The position numbers were made by a program, and so were the translations under genes. Shown piece by piece: positions 24,090-31,463 of a stretch of DNA of 31,463 nt; within the stretch, counting starts at the first letter, position 1, and each line of letters starts with the position of its first letter. The stretch is from Eubacterium sp. (lineage in GTDB: Bacteria; Bacillota; Clostridia; Lachnospirales; Lachnospiraceae), in contig JALFIK010000112.1 in NCBI GenBank assembly GCA_022776205.1, positions 1 to 31,463 of the forward strand. The letters are read 5' to 3'. The notes under the pieces were generated by a model. That model had not been told where the DNA came from. It saw only the letters and a program-made list of their open reading frames with translations, and ran no database searches.

Positions 24090-24830
24090 ATGAAAATAGA
24101 TATAAAACTGGATGTGTTTGAAGGTCCGCTGGATCTTCTTTTGCATTTAATCGAGAAAAATAAAGTAAGTATCTACGATATTCCCATTGTGGAGATCACG
24201 GATCAGTATATTGCGTATCTTCGTGAGATGGAAAGCAGTTACTCCATGGAGACCATGAGCGAATTTTTAGTCATGGCAGCCACTCTTCTTAAGATTAAAT
24301 CAAAGATGCTGCTGCCCCAGCCGCAAAAGGAGGAAGAAGAAGATCCGAGAGAGGAGCTGGTGCGTCGCCTGACAGAGTACAAGATGTATAAATATGCAGC
24401 GGGAGAACTGAAGGACCTGAGTGTGGATGCCCGGAAAGTGTTTTATAAACCGGAAACCGTGCCGGAGGAGATCAAACATTATGAGGAGCCTGTCTGTCCG
24501 GAAGAGATTGTAGGAGATCTCACTCTTGAAAAGTTAAATCAGGTGTTTCAGATGGTGATGCGCAGAAAAAAAGACCGGGAGGATCCGGTGCGCAGTCGCT
24601 TTGGGAAAATTCAGAAAGAAAAATATAAAGTGGAAGACCGGATGCGGGAAATCCGGGTTCAGGTACAGGGACTGAAAAGAATTAATTTCCGGACCCTTCT
24701 TGATATCCAGCCGGAAAAAGAGCTGGTGATCGTTACTTTCCTTGCCGTACTGGAACTCATGAAAGTGGGGGAGGTCCGGGTAAGCCAGGAGAGGAATTTT
24801 GCAGAAATTTATTTAGATAGTGTGGGATAG
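24090..24830 (+). CDS. scpA: Segregation and condensation protein A
   Basis: ScpA is the kleisin that bridges the SMC dimer heads in the bacterial condensin complex. The N-terminal signature KLDVFEGPLDLLLHLIEKNK is very typical, as is the next helix EITDQYIAYLREM and MATLLKIKSKMLLP-like segment (AATLLKIKSKMLLP). The middle is a Glu/Lys-rich linker, and the C-terminal winged helix ends near LAVLELMKVGEVRVSQE. The 246-residue length is normal. scpB follows after three bases. No smc gene is in the window. Confidence 0.97.
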   Translation: MKIDIKLDVFEGPLDLLLHLIEKNKVSIYDIPIVEITDQYIAYLREMESSYSMETMSEFLVMAATLLKIKSKMLLPQPQKEEEEDPREELVRRLTEYKMYKYAAGELKDLSVDARKVFYKPETVPEEIKHYEEPVCPEEIVGDLTLEKLNQVFQMVMRRKKDREDPVRSRFGKIQKEKYKVEDRMREIRVQVQGLKRINFRTLLDIQPEKELVIVTFLAVLELMKVGEVRVSQERNFAEIYLDSVG

Positions 24831-24833
24831 AGT

Positions 24834-25412
24834 ATGGAAGATAAGAACAGAATCAAAGGAATTATTGAGGCGATTCTTTTTACTATGGGAGAATCTGTTG
24901 CCCTGTCAAGACTGGCGGAGGCATTGTCTGTGGAAGAGGGGACGCTTAAGGAAATTCTTGAGGAGATGAAAGTTGAATATGCTTCAAAGAACAGGGGAAT
25001 CTGCCTGATCGAATTAGATGGTGCTTATCAGATTTGCACAAAGATTGAGACGTATGAGTATGTGAAGAAACTGGTGAGTCAGCCGAAAAAACGGTCCCTG
25101 ACCGATGTAATGCTGGAAACTCTCTCCATCATCGCATACAAACAGCCGGTCACGAAACAGGAGATTGAGGCAATCCGCGGAGTAAAAAGTGATTTTGCCG
25201 TAAATAAGCTGATGGAATATAAACTGGTAAAAGAGCTGGGAAGGCTGGACACGATCGGACATCCCATCGTATTTGGAACAACGGAGGAATTTCTCCGTTG
25301 TTTCGGAGTCTCGTCCATAGAGGAACTGCCAGATATCGATGAGGTGAAGAAACAGAATTTTTTTGAAGAGGCCATGGAAGAAGTATCCACTTCTCTTGAT
25401 GTACCGGTATAA
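24834..25412 (+). CDS. scpB: Segregation and condensation protein B
   Basis: ScpB dimers bind the ScpA linker in the SMC-ScpAB condensin. The 192 residues form two winged-helix domains: the first begins IKGIIEAILFTMGESVAL, the second holds the family's ETLSIIAYKQPVTKQEIEAI and RGVKSDFAVNKL motifs, then LGRLDTIGHPIVFGTTEEFL. It starts three bases after scpA stops, so the pair is coupled. The C terminus (EEVSTSLDVPV) is acidic. The operon ends with the strong hairpin that follows. Confidence 0.97.
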   Translation: MEDKNRIKGIIEAILFTMGESVALSRLAEALSVEEGTLKEILEEMKVEYASKNRGICLIELDGAYQICTKIETYEYVKKLVSQPKKRSLTDVMLETLSIIAYKQPVTKQEIEAIRGVKSDFAVNKLMEYKLVKELGRLDTIGHPIVFGTTEEFLRCFGVSSIEELPDIDEVKKQNFFEEAMEEVSTSLDVPV

Positions 25413-25422
25413 CGTAATTTAG

Positions 25423-25480
25423 GAAAATCCCATCTCTGATATCATGCGAAAAAGCGTGTAATATCAGAGATGGGATTTTC
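25423..25480. terminator. Long bidirectional terminator hairpin
   Basis: The 20 bases at 25423-25442 are the exact complement of 25461-25480, and an inner CATGC/GCGTG pairing (one G-T) extends the stem around a GAAAAA loop. The stem ends carry GAAAA and TTTTC, giving U-tracts in both directions. It separates scpB from the convergent phosphoribosyltransferase-like gene. Confidence 0.8.
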
Positions 25481-25542
25481 TTATATAATAGGAATTCCCT
25501 TCACATAACCCAGAGTTCATACTCGTGTAAAAAGAATAAAAA

Positions 25543-26181
25543 TTACAGTTCTGAATAACCAAATCCGTTGACTAAAGCATCGATCTTCTGTCCGTTTTTA
25601 CAATACGGGCAGTCGTGTTTATCGTAAGTGTGGTAAGATGGAATATCTTTTGTGGTAAACAAAGCATTGACCGGGAGATTACCGTATTCTGAAATGGCAC
25701 TGAAAATCGCGGAGATTCCCTGGAGTTTTCCGCCATAATATTCAATACATTCCCAACTTCGGTTAATGGTAATTCCCGTTGTGATGGAAGCCATAAGAAT
25801 GATGATATTTTTATCCTTGATCATCGGCTGTTTATTTTTCCGGAAAAACATCTGACCGTCAGCGTCAATCTCCGGTGTGATGATGTAGATGGATTTATGA
25901 CGATTGTAAGAGAAGAAGCCATTTTCCGTGAGCTTTTCTGCGAGAAAGGCGCCGATTACCTCTGTTCCGTCCAGACATACGATTGTGTCAACGACTGTAT
26001 TATGTTTGTAGAGAGGAACAAGGGCGGCTGCCGCTTCTTCTGCATTGGACTGACGTACCTTTATCGTTGTCATGTCAATAAAATAATTGACATGGGAATG
26101 CTTGGTTGCGAAATGTCCCGGATAAACCGATAAATTTAAGTTGCACGTTTTCGAACGAAATGTAATTTTGCGATTTTCCAT
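25543..26181 (-). CDS. Phosphoribosyltransferase-like protein with C-terminal CxxC motif
   Basis: A 212-residue protein of orotate phosphoribosyltransferase-like fold; related proteins are often labelled orotate phosphoribosyltransferase in clostridia, but I doubt that function. The strand-loop IVCLDGTEVIGAFLAE fits the pyrophosphate-binding part and IILMASITTGIT (about residues 127-138) sits where the PRPP loop should be; the acidic pair of the usual DDxxTTG is missing. The C terminus carries HDCPYCKNGQKIDALVNGFG, with Cys191 and Cys194 possibly binding metal. I chose the ATG at 26181 because AAAGGAGG lies eight bases upstream. It has its own promoter and terminator, so it is monocistronic. 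Function unknown. Confidence 0.8.
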   Translation of the reverse strand: MENRKITFRSKTCNLNLSVYPGHFATKHSHVNYFIDMTTIKVRQSNAEEAAAALVPLYKHNTVVDTIVCLDGTEVIGAFLAEKLTENGFFSYNRHKSIYIITPEIDADGQMFFRKNKQPMIKDKNIIILMASITTGITINRSWECIEYYGGKLQGISAIFSAISEYGNLPVNALFTTKDIPSYHTYDKHDCPYCKNGQKIDALVNGFGYSEL

Positions 26182-26229
26182 GATGTAATCCTCCTTTGAC
26201 AAACGAAAGAACAAAGCTGCCTTTTGTAT

Positions 26230-26235
26230 ATTATA
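26230..26235 (-). promoter_or_regulatory. Candidate -10 for the phosphoribosyltransferase-like gene
   Basis: Perfect TATAAT on the minus strand, about 50 bases before the start codon. The -35 is poor: TTTATT sits at a 17-base spacing. Confidence 0.4.
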
Positions 26236-26544
26236 TCGTAAAACTGGAAAAAAATAAAGAATAAATTGTGCAAAATATTCATTTAGGTTTCCATCATCTA
26301 TTTAAAGCATATGAACAGGAAAACAGATGGAAAAAGAAATGTTATATTATTGTGCAATGTGAAATGAAACGAAAAGAAAGACAGGACAAAAAAATACTGA
26401 TTTTTGTTATAAAAATAACGAAAACAAAAAGAAAAATAAAAAGATGAAAAGAAAAACAGCAGTTTCATGAAAAATATAGGGAAATATTTGGATTTTTTCT
26501 GCAAATTTTTGGGTAAAAACTGTTAAATAACTAACGGAAAATGG

Positions 26545-26573
26545 TTGCGAACAGGATAATTATTTGCTATTAT
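26545..26573 (+). promoter_or_regulatory. Candidate promoter of the decarboxylase/transcarboxylase operon
   Basis: TTGCGA (26545-26550), 17-base spacer, TATTAT (26568-26573) preceded by TGC, giving an extended -10. The expected leader is about 46 bases, ending in the AGGAGGG ribosome site before 26626. Confidence 0.6.
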
Positions 26574-26625
26574 GAATGAATAAGAATATAAAAATACAGG
26601 ATAAAAATAGACAGGAGGGAAAAAT

Positions 26626-28050
26626 ATGGCCAGTTCAAAAATGAATGCCAGAGAAAGAATTGTCTATCTGTTCGACGACCACAGCTTTGTGGAAGTGGGC
26701 GGTTATGTTACTGCCCGGAATACAGATTATAATCTCGGGGCCAAAAAAGAAGAGGGAGACGGGGTAATTACCGGTTATGGAATCATTAATGACCGGGTTG
26801 TATATGTGTACAGCCAGGATGCAAAAATACTTGGCGGTTCCGTGGGCGAGATGCATGCCCGTAAAATTGTATCTTTATACGATCTTGCCATGAAAACAGG
26901 AGCACCGGTCATCGGAATGATTGATTGTGCAGGACTTCGTCTTCAGGAAGCGACAGATGCCCTGCATGCCTTTGGAACGATTTTTAATGCTCAGGTAAAA
27001 GCTTCCGGTATGATTCCGCAGATTAGTGCGGTATTTGGTATGTGCGGAGGAGGAAGTGCAGTAATGTCCGCTCTTTCCGATTTCACTTTCATTGAGAAGG
27101 GAAACGGAAGTCTTTTTGTGAACAGTCCAAATACATTAGATAACAATGAGGAAGCACATAATAATACGGCAGGGGCATTGTTCCAGTCAGAAAAAGCCGG
27201 TAATGTGGATTTCGTCTGTGATTCTGAAGAAGAAGTACTTGACGGTGTCCGTATGCTTGTGGATGTGCTTCCTTCTAATTACAGTGCAAAGGATACCTGT
27301 TTTGAATGCGATGATGATCTTAACCGGGTGATTCCGGAATACAATGAGGAAGAATATGATGCGGTTTCTCTTTTAAAAGCAATTTCAGATGATCATATTT
27401 ATCTTGAGCCAAAGAGTATGTATGCTAAGGATATGGTGACAGCGCTGATTCGTCTGAATGGAGAAACGGTGGGTGCTGTTGCCAATCAGGAAACGGGAGG
27501 ACAGGCAGTGCTGACGAAGAACGGGTTAGAAAAGGCAGAACGTTTTGTAAAGTTTTGTGATGCTTTCTCCATTCCTCTTCTTACGGTTACAAATGTAAGG
27601 GGAATCAAAGCCAATGTTCATGAGGAGAGAAAAATTGCAGGACAGCTTGCTAAATTTACGGCAACAATTGCCCGTGCGACAGTACCCCGGGTAAACCTCA
27701 TTGTAAAAGATGCTTTTGGTACAGCGGCAGTTGTCATGAATTCCAAAGCGGTCGGAGCAGATTTTGTTCTCGCATGGCCGCAGGCACGGATCGGGATGAT
27801 GGATGCAGAGCAGGCAGTAAGAATTATGTATGCGGAAGAAATTTCAGGCAGTACGGACCAGATTTCCTTCATACAGGAGAAGGCGCAGGAATATGAGGAA
27901 AGCCAGAGCAGTGCTCTTGCTGCGGCAAAAAGGGGATATGTGGATGACATTATTGAACCGGATGCCACGAGAAAACGGCTGATTGCAGCTTTTGAAATGC
28001 TTTATACAAAGAAAGGATCTGTTCCGGAAAAGAAACATCCGGCAATATAA
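26626..28050 (+). CDS. Acyl-CoA carboxyltransferase (12S / MmdA-PccB type)
   Basis: A biotin-dependent carboxyltransferase of the crotonase fold that moves CO2 between biotin and a CoA ester; in context it resembles MmdA, the methylmalonyl-CoA decarboxylase alpha subunit, but propionyl/malonyl-type substrates are not excluded. The 474 residues begin almost directly at NARERIVYLFDDHSFVEVGG, about 30 residues shorter at the N terminus than usual MmdA. Visible features are GEGVVTGYG-like GDGVITGYG, SQDAKILGGSVGEMHARKI, the oxyanion-hole CGGGSAV (Gly141-143), and the C-terminal FGTAAVVMNSKAVGADFVLAWP. AGGAGGG precedes the ATG. First gene of a five-gene operon with 13 bases to the next. Confidence 0.88.
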   Translation: MASSKMNARERIVYLFDDHSFVEVGGYVTARNTDYNLGAKKEEGDGVITGYGIINDRVVYVYSQDAKILGGSVGEMHARKIVSLYDLAMKTGAPVIGMIDCAGLRLQEATDALHAFGTIFNAQVKASGMIPQISAVFGMCGGGSAVMSALSDFTFIEKGNGSLFVNSPNTLDNNEEAHNNTAGALFQSEKAGNVDFVCDSEEEVLDGVRMLVDVLPSNYSAKDTCFECDDDLNRVIPEYNEEEYDAVSLLKAISDDHIYLEPKSMYAKDMVTALIRLNGETVGAVANQETGGQAVLTKNGLEKAERFVKFCDAFSIPLLTVTNVRGIKANVHEERKIAGQLAKFTATIARATVPRVNLIVKDAFGTAAVVMNSKAVGADFVLAWPQARIGMMDAEQAVRIMYAEEISGSTDQISFIQEKAQEYEESQSSALAAAKRGYVDDIIEPDATRKRLIAAFEMLYTKKGSVPEKKHPAI

Positions 28051-28063
28051 AAGAGGTGAGAAA

Positions 28064-28405
28064 ATGAATGTATTTTCAACAGCGTTACTAAATACCCTGA
28101 TGGGTATGGGAACGGTATTTGTTGTGCTTATTTGTATATCCCTGATCATTTCTCTGTTTGTTTATGTTCCCGGTCTGGAAGCAAAATGGAAACGGATGTT
28201 TTCCCACAGAAAAAAGAAACAGAATACAGAAGAAAGACCTGCACCGAAACGTCCCGTACTCGAAGAAGAAACGGAAGAAATTTCCCCGGAGGATGATAGC
28301 GAACTGGTGGCAGTGATCACAGCGGCCATCATCGCATCGATGGGAGGGACTGTCAGCAAAGACCAGCTTGTGGTCCGTTCCATCAGAAGGGTAAAAAGAA
28401 GATAG
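28064..28405 (+). CDS. oadG: OadG/MmdD-type small membrane subunit of Na+-pumping decarboxylase
   Basis: A 113-residue protein with one N-terminal membrane helix (about residues 10-34, TVFVVLICISLIISLFVYV), a charged Lys/Glu/Pro linker, and the conserved C-terminal ELVAVITAAIIASMG plus VVRSIRRV typical of OadG/MmdD proteins. These subunits stabilise the complex and tie the carboxyltransferase to the membrane pump. I chose the ATG at 28064 because GAGGTG lies just upstream; extending further left would run into the preceding gene. Confidence 0.88.
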   Translation: MNVFSTALLNTLMGMGTVFVVLICISLIISLFVYVPGLEAKWKRMFSHRKKKQNTEERPAPKRPVLEEETEEISPEDDSELVAVITAAIIASMGGTVSKDQLVVRSIRRVKRR

Positions 28406-28426
28406 GATTATTTAGGAGGATATGAA

Positions 28427-28786
28427 ATGAAAAATTATAGAATCACAGTAAACGGAACTGCTTATGATGTGACAGTGGAAGAATTAAACGGAGAAGGCAG
28501 TACAGCATCCGCGCCAGTCAAAGCTCCGGCCCCGGCAGTAAAACCGGTGAAAAAGGCTGCAGCAGGTGCAGGAGCAGTTAAGGTTACCGCACCAATGCCT
28601 GGTAAGATAGTCGCAATCAAGGCGCAGCCTGGAACATCTGTAAAAAAAGGGCAGGCAATCGTTGTGCTTGAGGCGATGAAGATGGAAAATGAGATTTGTG
28701 CAGCGAAAGACGGTGTGGTTGCCAGCGTGGAAGTATCCGTCGGAGATATGGTGGAAGGCGGAGACGTGCTGGCAACAATGAATTAA
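28427..28786 (+). CDS. Biotin carboxyl carrier protein (gamma / 1.3S type)
   Basis: A 119-residue biotin carrier. The biotinylated lysine is Lys85 in VLEAMKMENEI, within a C-terminal biotinyl-lipoyl domain (APMPGKIVAIK ... GDMVEGGDVLATMN). The N-terminal part (KNYRITVNGTAYDVTVEEL) matches MmdC/OadA-type carrier starts, and an Ala/Pro/Lys linker provides mobility. It would carry carboxyl groups between the two carboxyltransferases and the OadB pump. It lies 21 bases after oadG with AGGAGG upstream. Confidence 0.95.
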   Translation: MKNYRITVNGTAYDVTVEELNGEGSTASAPVKAPAPAVKPVKKAAAGAGAVKVTAPMPGKIVAIKAQPGTSVKKGQAIVVLEAMKMENEICAAKDGVVASVEVSVGDMVEGGDVLATMN

Positions 28787-28811
28787 TGCGGGGCGATACG
28801 GAGGAAGATTT

Positions 28812-29936
28812 ATGAGTTATGTTGCAGAGACAATGACGAATCTTGCAGCGCAGACCGGATTTGCATTTTTAAAGCCAGGTAATTTTATTATGATTCTGGT
28901 TGCCCTGGTTTTTTTGTATCTGGCCATTGTCAGGGAATATGAGCCTCTTTTGCTGGTTCCCATTTCCTTTGGCATGCTGCTTGTCAATTTATATCCGCCA
29001 ATTATGGAAGAAGGCGGTTTGTTACATTATTTTTACCTGTTGGATGAGTGGAGCATTCTCCCGTCCCTGATATTCCTTGGCGTGGGGGCTCTTACGGATT
29101 TTGGACCGCTGATTGCCAATCCGATGAGTTTTCTTCTGGGAGCTGCAGCTCAGTTTGGTATTTACAGTGCGTATTTTCTTGCCATGATAATGGGATTTAA
29201 TGGAAAAGCCGCAGCCGCAATCTCCATTATCGGTGGAGCAGATGGTCCCACATCTATTTTCCTTGCAGGAAAACTCGGACAGACGGATCTGATGGGACCG
29301 ATTGCGGTGGCTGCTTATTCTTATATGGCTCTCGTGCCGATCATCCAGCCGCCGATCATGAAACTCTTTACGACAGAGGAAGAACGGAAAATCAAGATGG
29401 AGCAGTTAAGACCGGTTTCAAAAACAGAACGGATTTTGTTCCCGATCGTTGTTACGATTGTTGTCTGTCTGGTATTGCCGACAACGGCACCGTTAGTCGG
29501 TATGCTTATGCTGGGAAATCTTTTCCGGGAATCCGGCGTGGTAAAACAGCTTTCCGAGACGGCATCGAATGCACTGATGTATATTGTTGTAATTATTCTT
29601 GGCACGTCCGTAGGTGCAACGACAAGTGCGGAAGCATTTTTAAAAGTGAGTACAATTAAAATTGTAATTCTCGGTTTGATCGCTTTTGCCGTCGGTACGG
29701 CAGCAGGTGTCTTGTTCGGAAAGATCATGTGTAAGGTAACCGGAGGAAAAGTAAATCCGTTGATTGGCTCTGCAGGAGTATCTGCTGTGCCGATGGCGGC
29801 AAGAGTTTCCCAGAAGGTTGGTTCGGAGGCAGATCCGACAAATTTCCTGCTGATGCATGCAATGGGACCGAATGTGGCAGGTGTTATTGGAACCGCCGTT
29901 GCGGCAGGTACTTTTATGGCAATATTTGGTGTATAG
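28812..29936 (+). CDS. oadB: Na+-translocating decarboxylase beta subunit (OadB/MmdB/GcdB)
   Basis: The polytopic membrane subunit that releases CO2 from carboxybiotin and exports Na+. The 374 residues contain about nine to eleven hydrophobic segments and the two catalytic regions known from Klebsiella OadB: GGADGPTS (Asp144, matching the essential Asp203) and NPLIGSAGVSAVP (residues 315-327). The C-terminal NFLLMHAMGPNVAGVIGTA is also family-typical. GGAGG precedes the ATG. Sequence alone cannot separate oxaloacetate, methylmalonyl-CoA and glutaconyl-CoA versions, as all share this subunit. Confidence 0.95.
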   Translation: MSYVAETMTNLAAQTGFAFLKPGNFIMILVALVFLYLAIVREYEPLLLVPISFGMLLVNLYPPIMEEGGLLHYFYLLDEWSILPSLIFLGVGALTDFGPLIANPMSFLLGAAAQFGIYSAYFLAMIMGFNGKAAAAISIIGGADGPTSIFLAGKLGQTDLMGPIAVAAYSYMALVPIIQPPIMKLFTTEEERKIKMEQLRPVSKTERILFPIVVTIVVCLVLPTTAPLVGMLMLGNLFRESGVVKQLSETASNALMYIVVIILGTSVGATTSAEAFLKVSTIKIVILGLIAFAVGTAAGVLFGKIMCKVTGGKVNPLIGSAGVSAVPMAARVSQKVGSEADPTNFLLMHAMGPNVAGVIGTAVAAGTFMAIFGV

Positions 29937-30005
29937 GCAGATCAGTTCTGATATAGTAAGAAAAAAAGATTGCATTTTTGTTAGAAATGAAGGAGAATAT
30001 TTATT

Positions 30006-31418
30006 ATGGCAGAAATAGAAAAAAAACCGGTCAAAATCGTGGAAACGGTTCTCCGTGATGCGCATCAGTCTCTGATTGCGACCCGCATGACGACAGATGA
30101 GATGCTGCCGATTGTTGACAAAATGGACAAGGTGGGGTATCATGCGGTAGAATGCTGGGGAGGAGCAACTTTTGATTCCTGCCTGAGATTTTTAAAAGAG
30201 GACCCGTGGGAAAGACTTAGAAAGTTAAGAGACGGGTTTAAAAATACAAAGCTGCAGATGCTTTTCCGGGGACAGAACATTCTTGGATATAAACCATATC
30301 CCGATGATGTGGTAGAATATTTCGTGCAGAAGTCTATCGCAAATGGTATTGATATCATTCGTATTTTTGACTGCCTGAACGATTTGAGAAACCTTGAGAC
30401 CGCTGTCAATGCGACGAAGAAAGAGGGCGGGCATGCCCAGGTGGCTCTGTCCTACACGATTGGAGACGCCTATAATCTGGATTACTGGAAGAAGACGGCG
30501 AAACAGATTGAACAGATGGGTGCGGATTCTTTGTGTATTAAAGACATGGCCGGGCTCCTTGTCCCGTATGAGGCAACCCGTCTTGTGACAGCGTTAAAAG
30601 AATCAACCCATATCCCGGTAGAACTTCATACCCATTACACAAGTGGTGTGGGAGGAATGACTTACTTAAAGGCTGTGGAAGCAGGCGTGGATATTATTGA
30701 TACAGCCATGTCTCCGTTTGCCATGGGAACTAGTCAGCCGGCTACGGAAGTCATGGTTGAAACATTCCGGGGAACGCCGTATGATACGGGATTTGATCAG
30801 AAGCTTCTCGGAGAAATTGCGGATTATTTCCGCCCGATCCGGGAGAAAGATTTGGAGAATGGCCTGATGAGTCCAAAAGTACTCGGTGTCAACATCAAAA
30901 CACTTATGTATCAGGTGCCGGGAGGGATGCTTTCCAACCTGGTATCTCAGTTAGAGCAGCAGGGGGCTTCTGATAAATTTTACGAAGTGCTTGAGGAAGT
31001 GCCAAGAGTCCGTAAAGATTTTGGGGAACCGCCTCTTGTTACACCGTCAAGTCAGATTGTCGGAACTCAGGCGGTATTAAATGTTTTGACAGGTGAGCGG
31101 TATAAGATGATCACAAATGAGTCCAGGGCTCTTTTAAGGGGAGAATATGGTCAGACGGTGAAACCTGTGAATCCGGAAGTACAAAAGAAGGCAATCGGGG
31201 AGGAAGAACCGATTACCTGTCGGCCGGCCGATCTTTTAGAGCCGGGACTTGAGAAGATTGAAGCAGAAATGAGCCAGTGGAAAGAGCAGGATGAAGATGT
31301 ACTTACTTATGCCCTTTTCCCGCAGGTTGCAACGGAATTCTTCAAATACAGAGCAGCGCAGGAGAACAAGATTGACCCGGCAAAAGCTGACGAGGAAAAT
31401 AAATCATATCCCGTATAA
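30006..31418 (+). CDS. oadA: Keto-acid carboxyltransferase (5S / OadA type, no biotin domain)
   Basis: A DRE-TIM-type carboxyltransferase acting on oxaloacetate/pyruvate. Landmarks are ETVLRDAHQSLIATRM, the divalent-metal site with the carboxylated Lys179 (CIKDMAG) and the histidines of ELHTHYTSG (His208, His210), MSQPATE-like GTSQPATEVMV, and the PYC_OADA C-terminal part. At 470 residues it lacks the biotin domain that ends many OadA proteins, matching the separate carrier gene upstream and the 5S subunit of transcarboxylase. AAGGAG lies ten bases before the ATG. It is separated from oadB by 69 bases without a terminator. Confidence 0.95.
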   Translation: MAEIEKKPVKIVETVLRDAHQSLIATRMTTDEMLPIVDKMDKVGYHAVECWGGATFDSCLRFLKEDPWERLRKLRDGFKNTKLQMLFRGQNILGYKPYPDDVVEYFVQKSIANGIDIIRIFDCLNDLRNLETAVNATKKEGGHAQVALSYTIGDAYNLDYWKKTAKQIEQMGADSLCIKDMAGLLVPYEATRLVTALKESTHIPVELHTHYTSGVGGMTYLKAVEAGVDIIDTAMSPFAMGTSQPATEVMVETFRGTPYDTGFDQKLLGEIADYFRPIREKDLENGLMSPKVLGVNIKTLMYQVPGGMLSNLVSQLEQQGASDKFYEVLEEVPRVRKDFGEPPLVTPSSQIVGTQAVLNVLTGERYKMITNESRALLRGEYGQTVKPVNPEVQKKAIGEEEPITCRPADLLEPGLEKIEAEMSQWKEQDEDVLTYALFPQVATEFFKYRAAQENKIDPAKADEENKSYPV

Positions 31419-31453
31419 AGGAATAAGATAAAACATTTGAAGGAGTTTAAACA

Positions 31454-31463
31454 ATGTCCGAGA
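31454..31463 (+). CDS. Start of a further gene at the right edge
   Basis: ATG TCC GAG begins at 31454 with AAGGAG just upstream (31440-31445). Only three codons are visible, so nothing can be said of its product; its spacing suggests it belongs to the same operon as oadA. Confidence 0.5.

Larger units (their letters stand above)
26215..26625. other. Gene-free AT-rich intergenic region between divergent transcription units
   Basis: About 440 bases separate the start codons of two divergent genes. Promoters sit near both ends. The core (about 26320-26460) is a purine-rich plus strand with many A runs and few C or T. A small inverted repeat (AAATAT at 26472-26477, ATATTT at 26484-26489) could be an operator. 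No structural RNA or coding gene is convincing. Confidence 0.6.

Noticed and set aside
26298..26504. Minus-strand open frame of 68 codons, Phe/Lys/Ser-rich
   Set aside because: Low-complexity product of A-rich plus-strand sequence, with no ribosome site; typical of a chance frame in AT-rich DNA.

Overview
The window looks like a chromosomal segment of an anaerobic clostridial Firmicute, most likely a Lachnospiraceae-type gut commensal. The pointers are AddAB in place of RecBCD, RNase Y, ScpAB, a CGAAC-type (Bacillus-like) SOS box, strong AGGAGG ribosome binding sites, a type I QueF, a biotin-dependent sodium-pump decarboxylase operon and a selenium-dependent molybdenum hydroxylase locus. Base composition is even and moderate. 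I see no rRNA, tRNA, CRISPR, insertion sequence or prophage; almost everything is intact single-copy gene content.

Layout. (1) 1-7770: the end of addB overlaps addA (double-strand break repair), followed by a cardiolipin synthase, a YqeM-like methyltransferase and hslO (Hsp33), all on the plus strand. (2) 7781-8074: a small acidic single-span protein on the minus strand. (3) 8149-10116: thyA, folA and queF (dTMP, tetrahydrofolate and queuosine precursor). (4) 10133-12065: recA behind an SOS-type promoter, then recX. (5) 12156-13873: rny (RNase Y) with its own promoter and terminator. (6) 13973-14572: an unassigned polytopic membrane protein. (7) 14601-21083: a three-subunit molybdenum hydroxylase (FAD, 2x[2Fe-2S], Mo), a MocA/MobA-like nucleotidyltransferase and xpt; then yqeC (minus) and yqeB (plus), the two accessory markers of selenium-dependent molybdenum hydroxylases. 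(8) 21071-23911: a CAT-like acyltransferase (minus), a ZIP metal transporter (plus) and a D-Ala-D-Ala carboxypeptidase (minus). (9) 23974-25480: scpA-scpB with a good promoter and a long bidirectional terminator. (10) 25543-26181: a phosphoribosyltransferase-like protein (minus). (11) 26545 to the end: an operon encoding a CoA-ester carboxyltransferase (12S/MmdA type), OadG, a biotin carrier, OadB and a 5S/OadA carboxyltransferase, with one further gene beginning at the right edge.

How the parts work together. AddAB, RecA and RecX form the recombination core. ThyA makes dihydrofolate that FolA recycles. The hydroxylase operon plus Xpt would allow purine use: the hydroxylase oxidises a purine while Xpt salvages xanthine as XMP, and MocA, YqeC and YqeB would mature the selenium-containing Mo cofactor. 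The final operon contains both a CoA-ester and a keto-acid carboxyltransferase around one biotin carrier and one sodium pump, with no biotin carboxylase. That fits decarboxylation or transcarboxylation better than ATP-driven carboxylation. The two most interesting loci are this mixed operon and the molybdenum hydroxylase cluster; the phosphoribosyltransferase-like protein with an altered PRPP loop is a third candidate.
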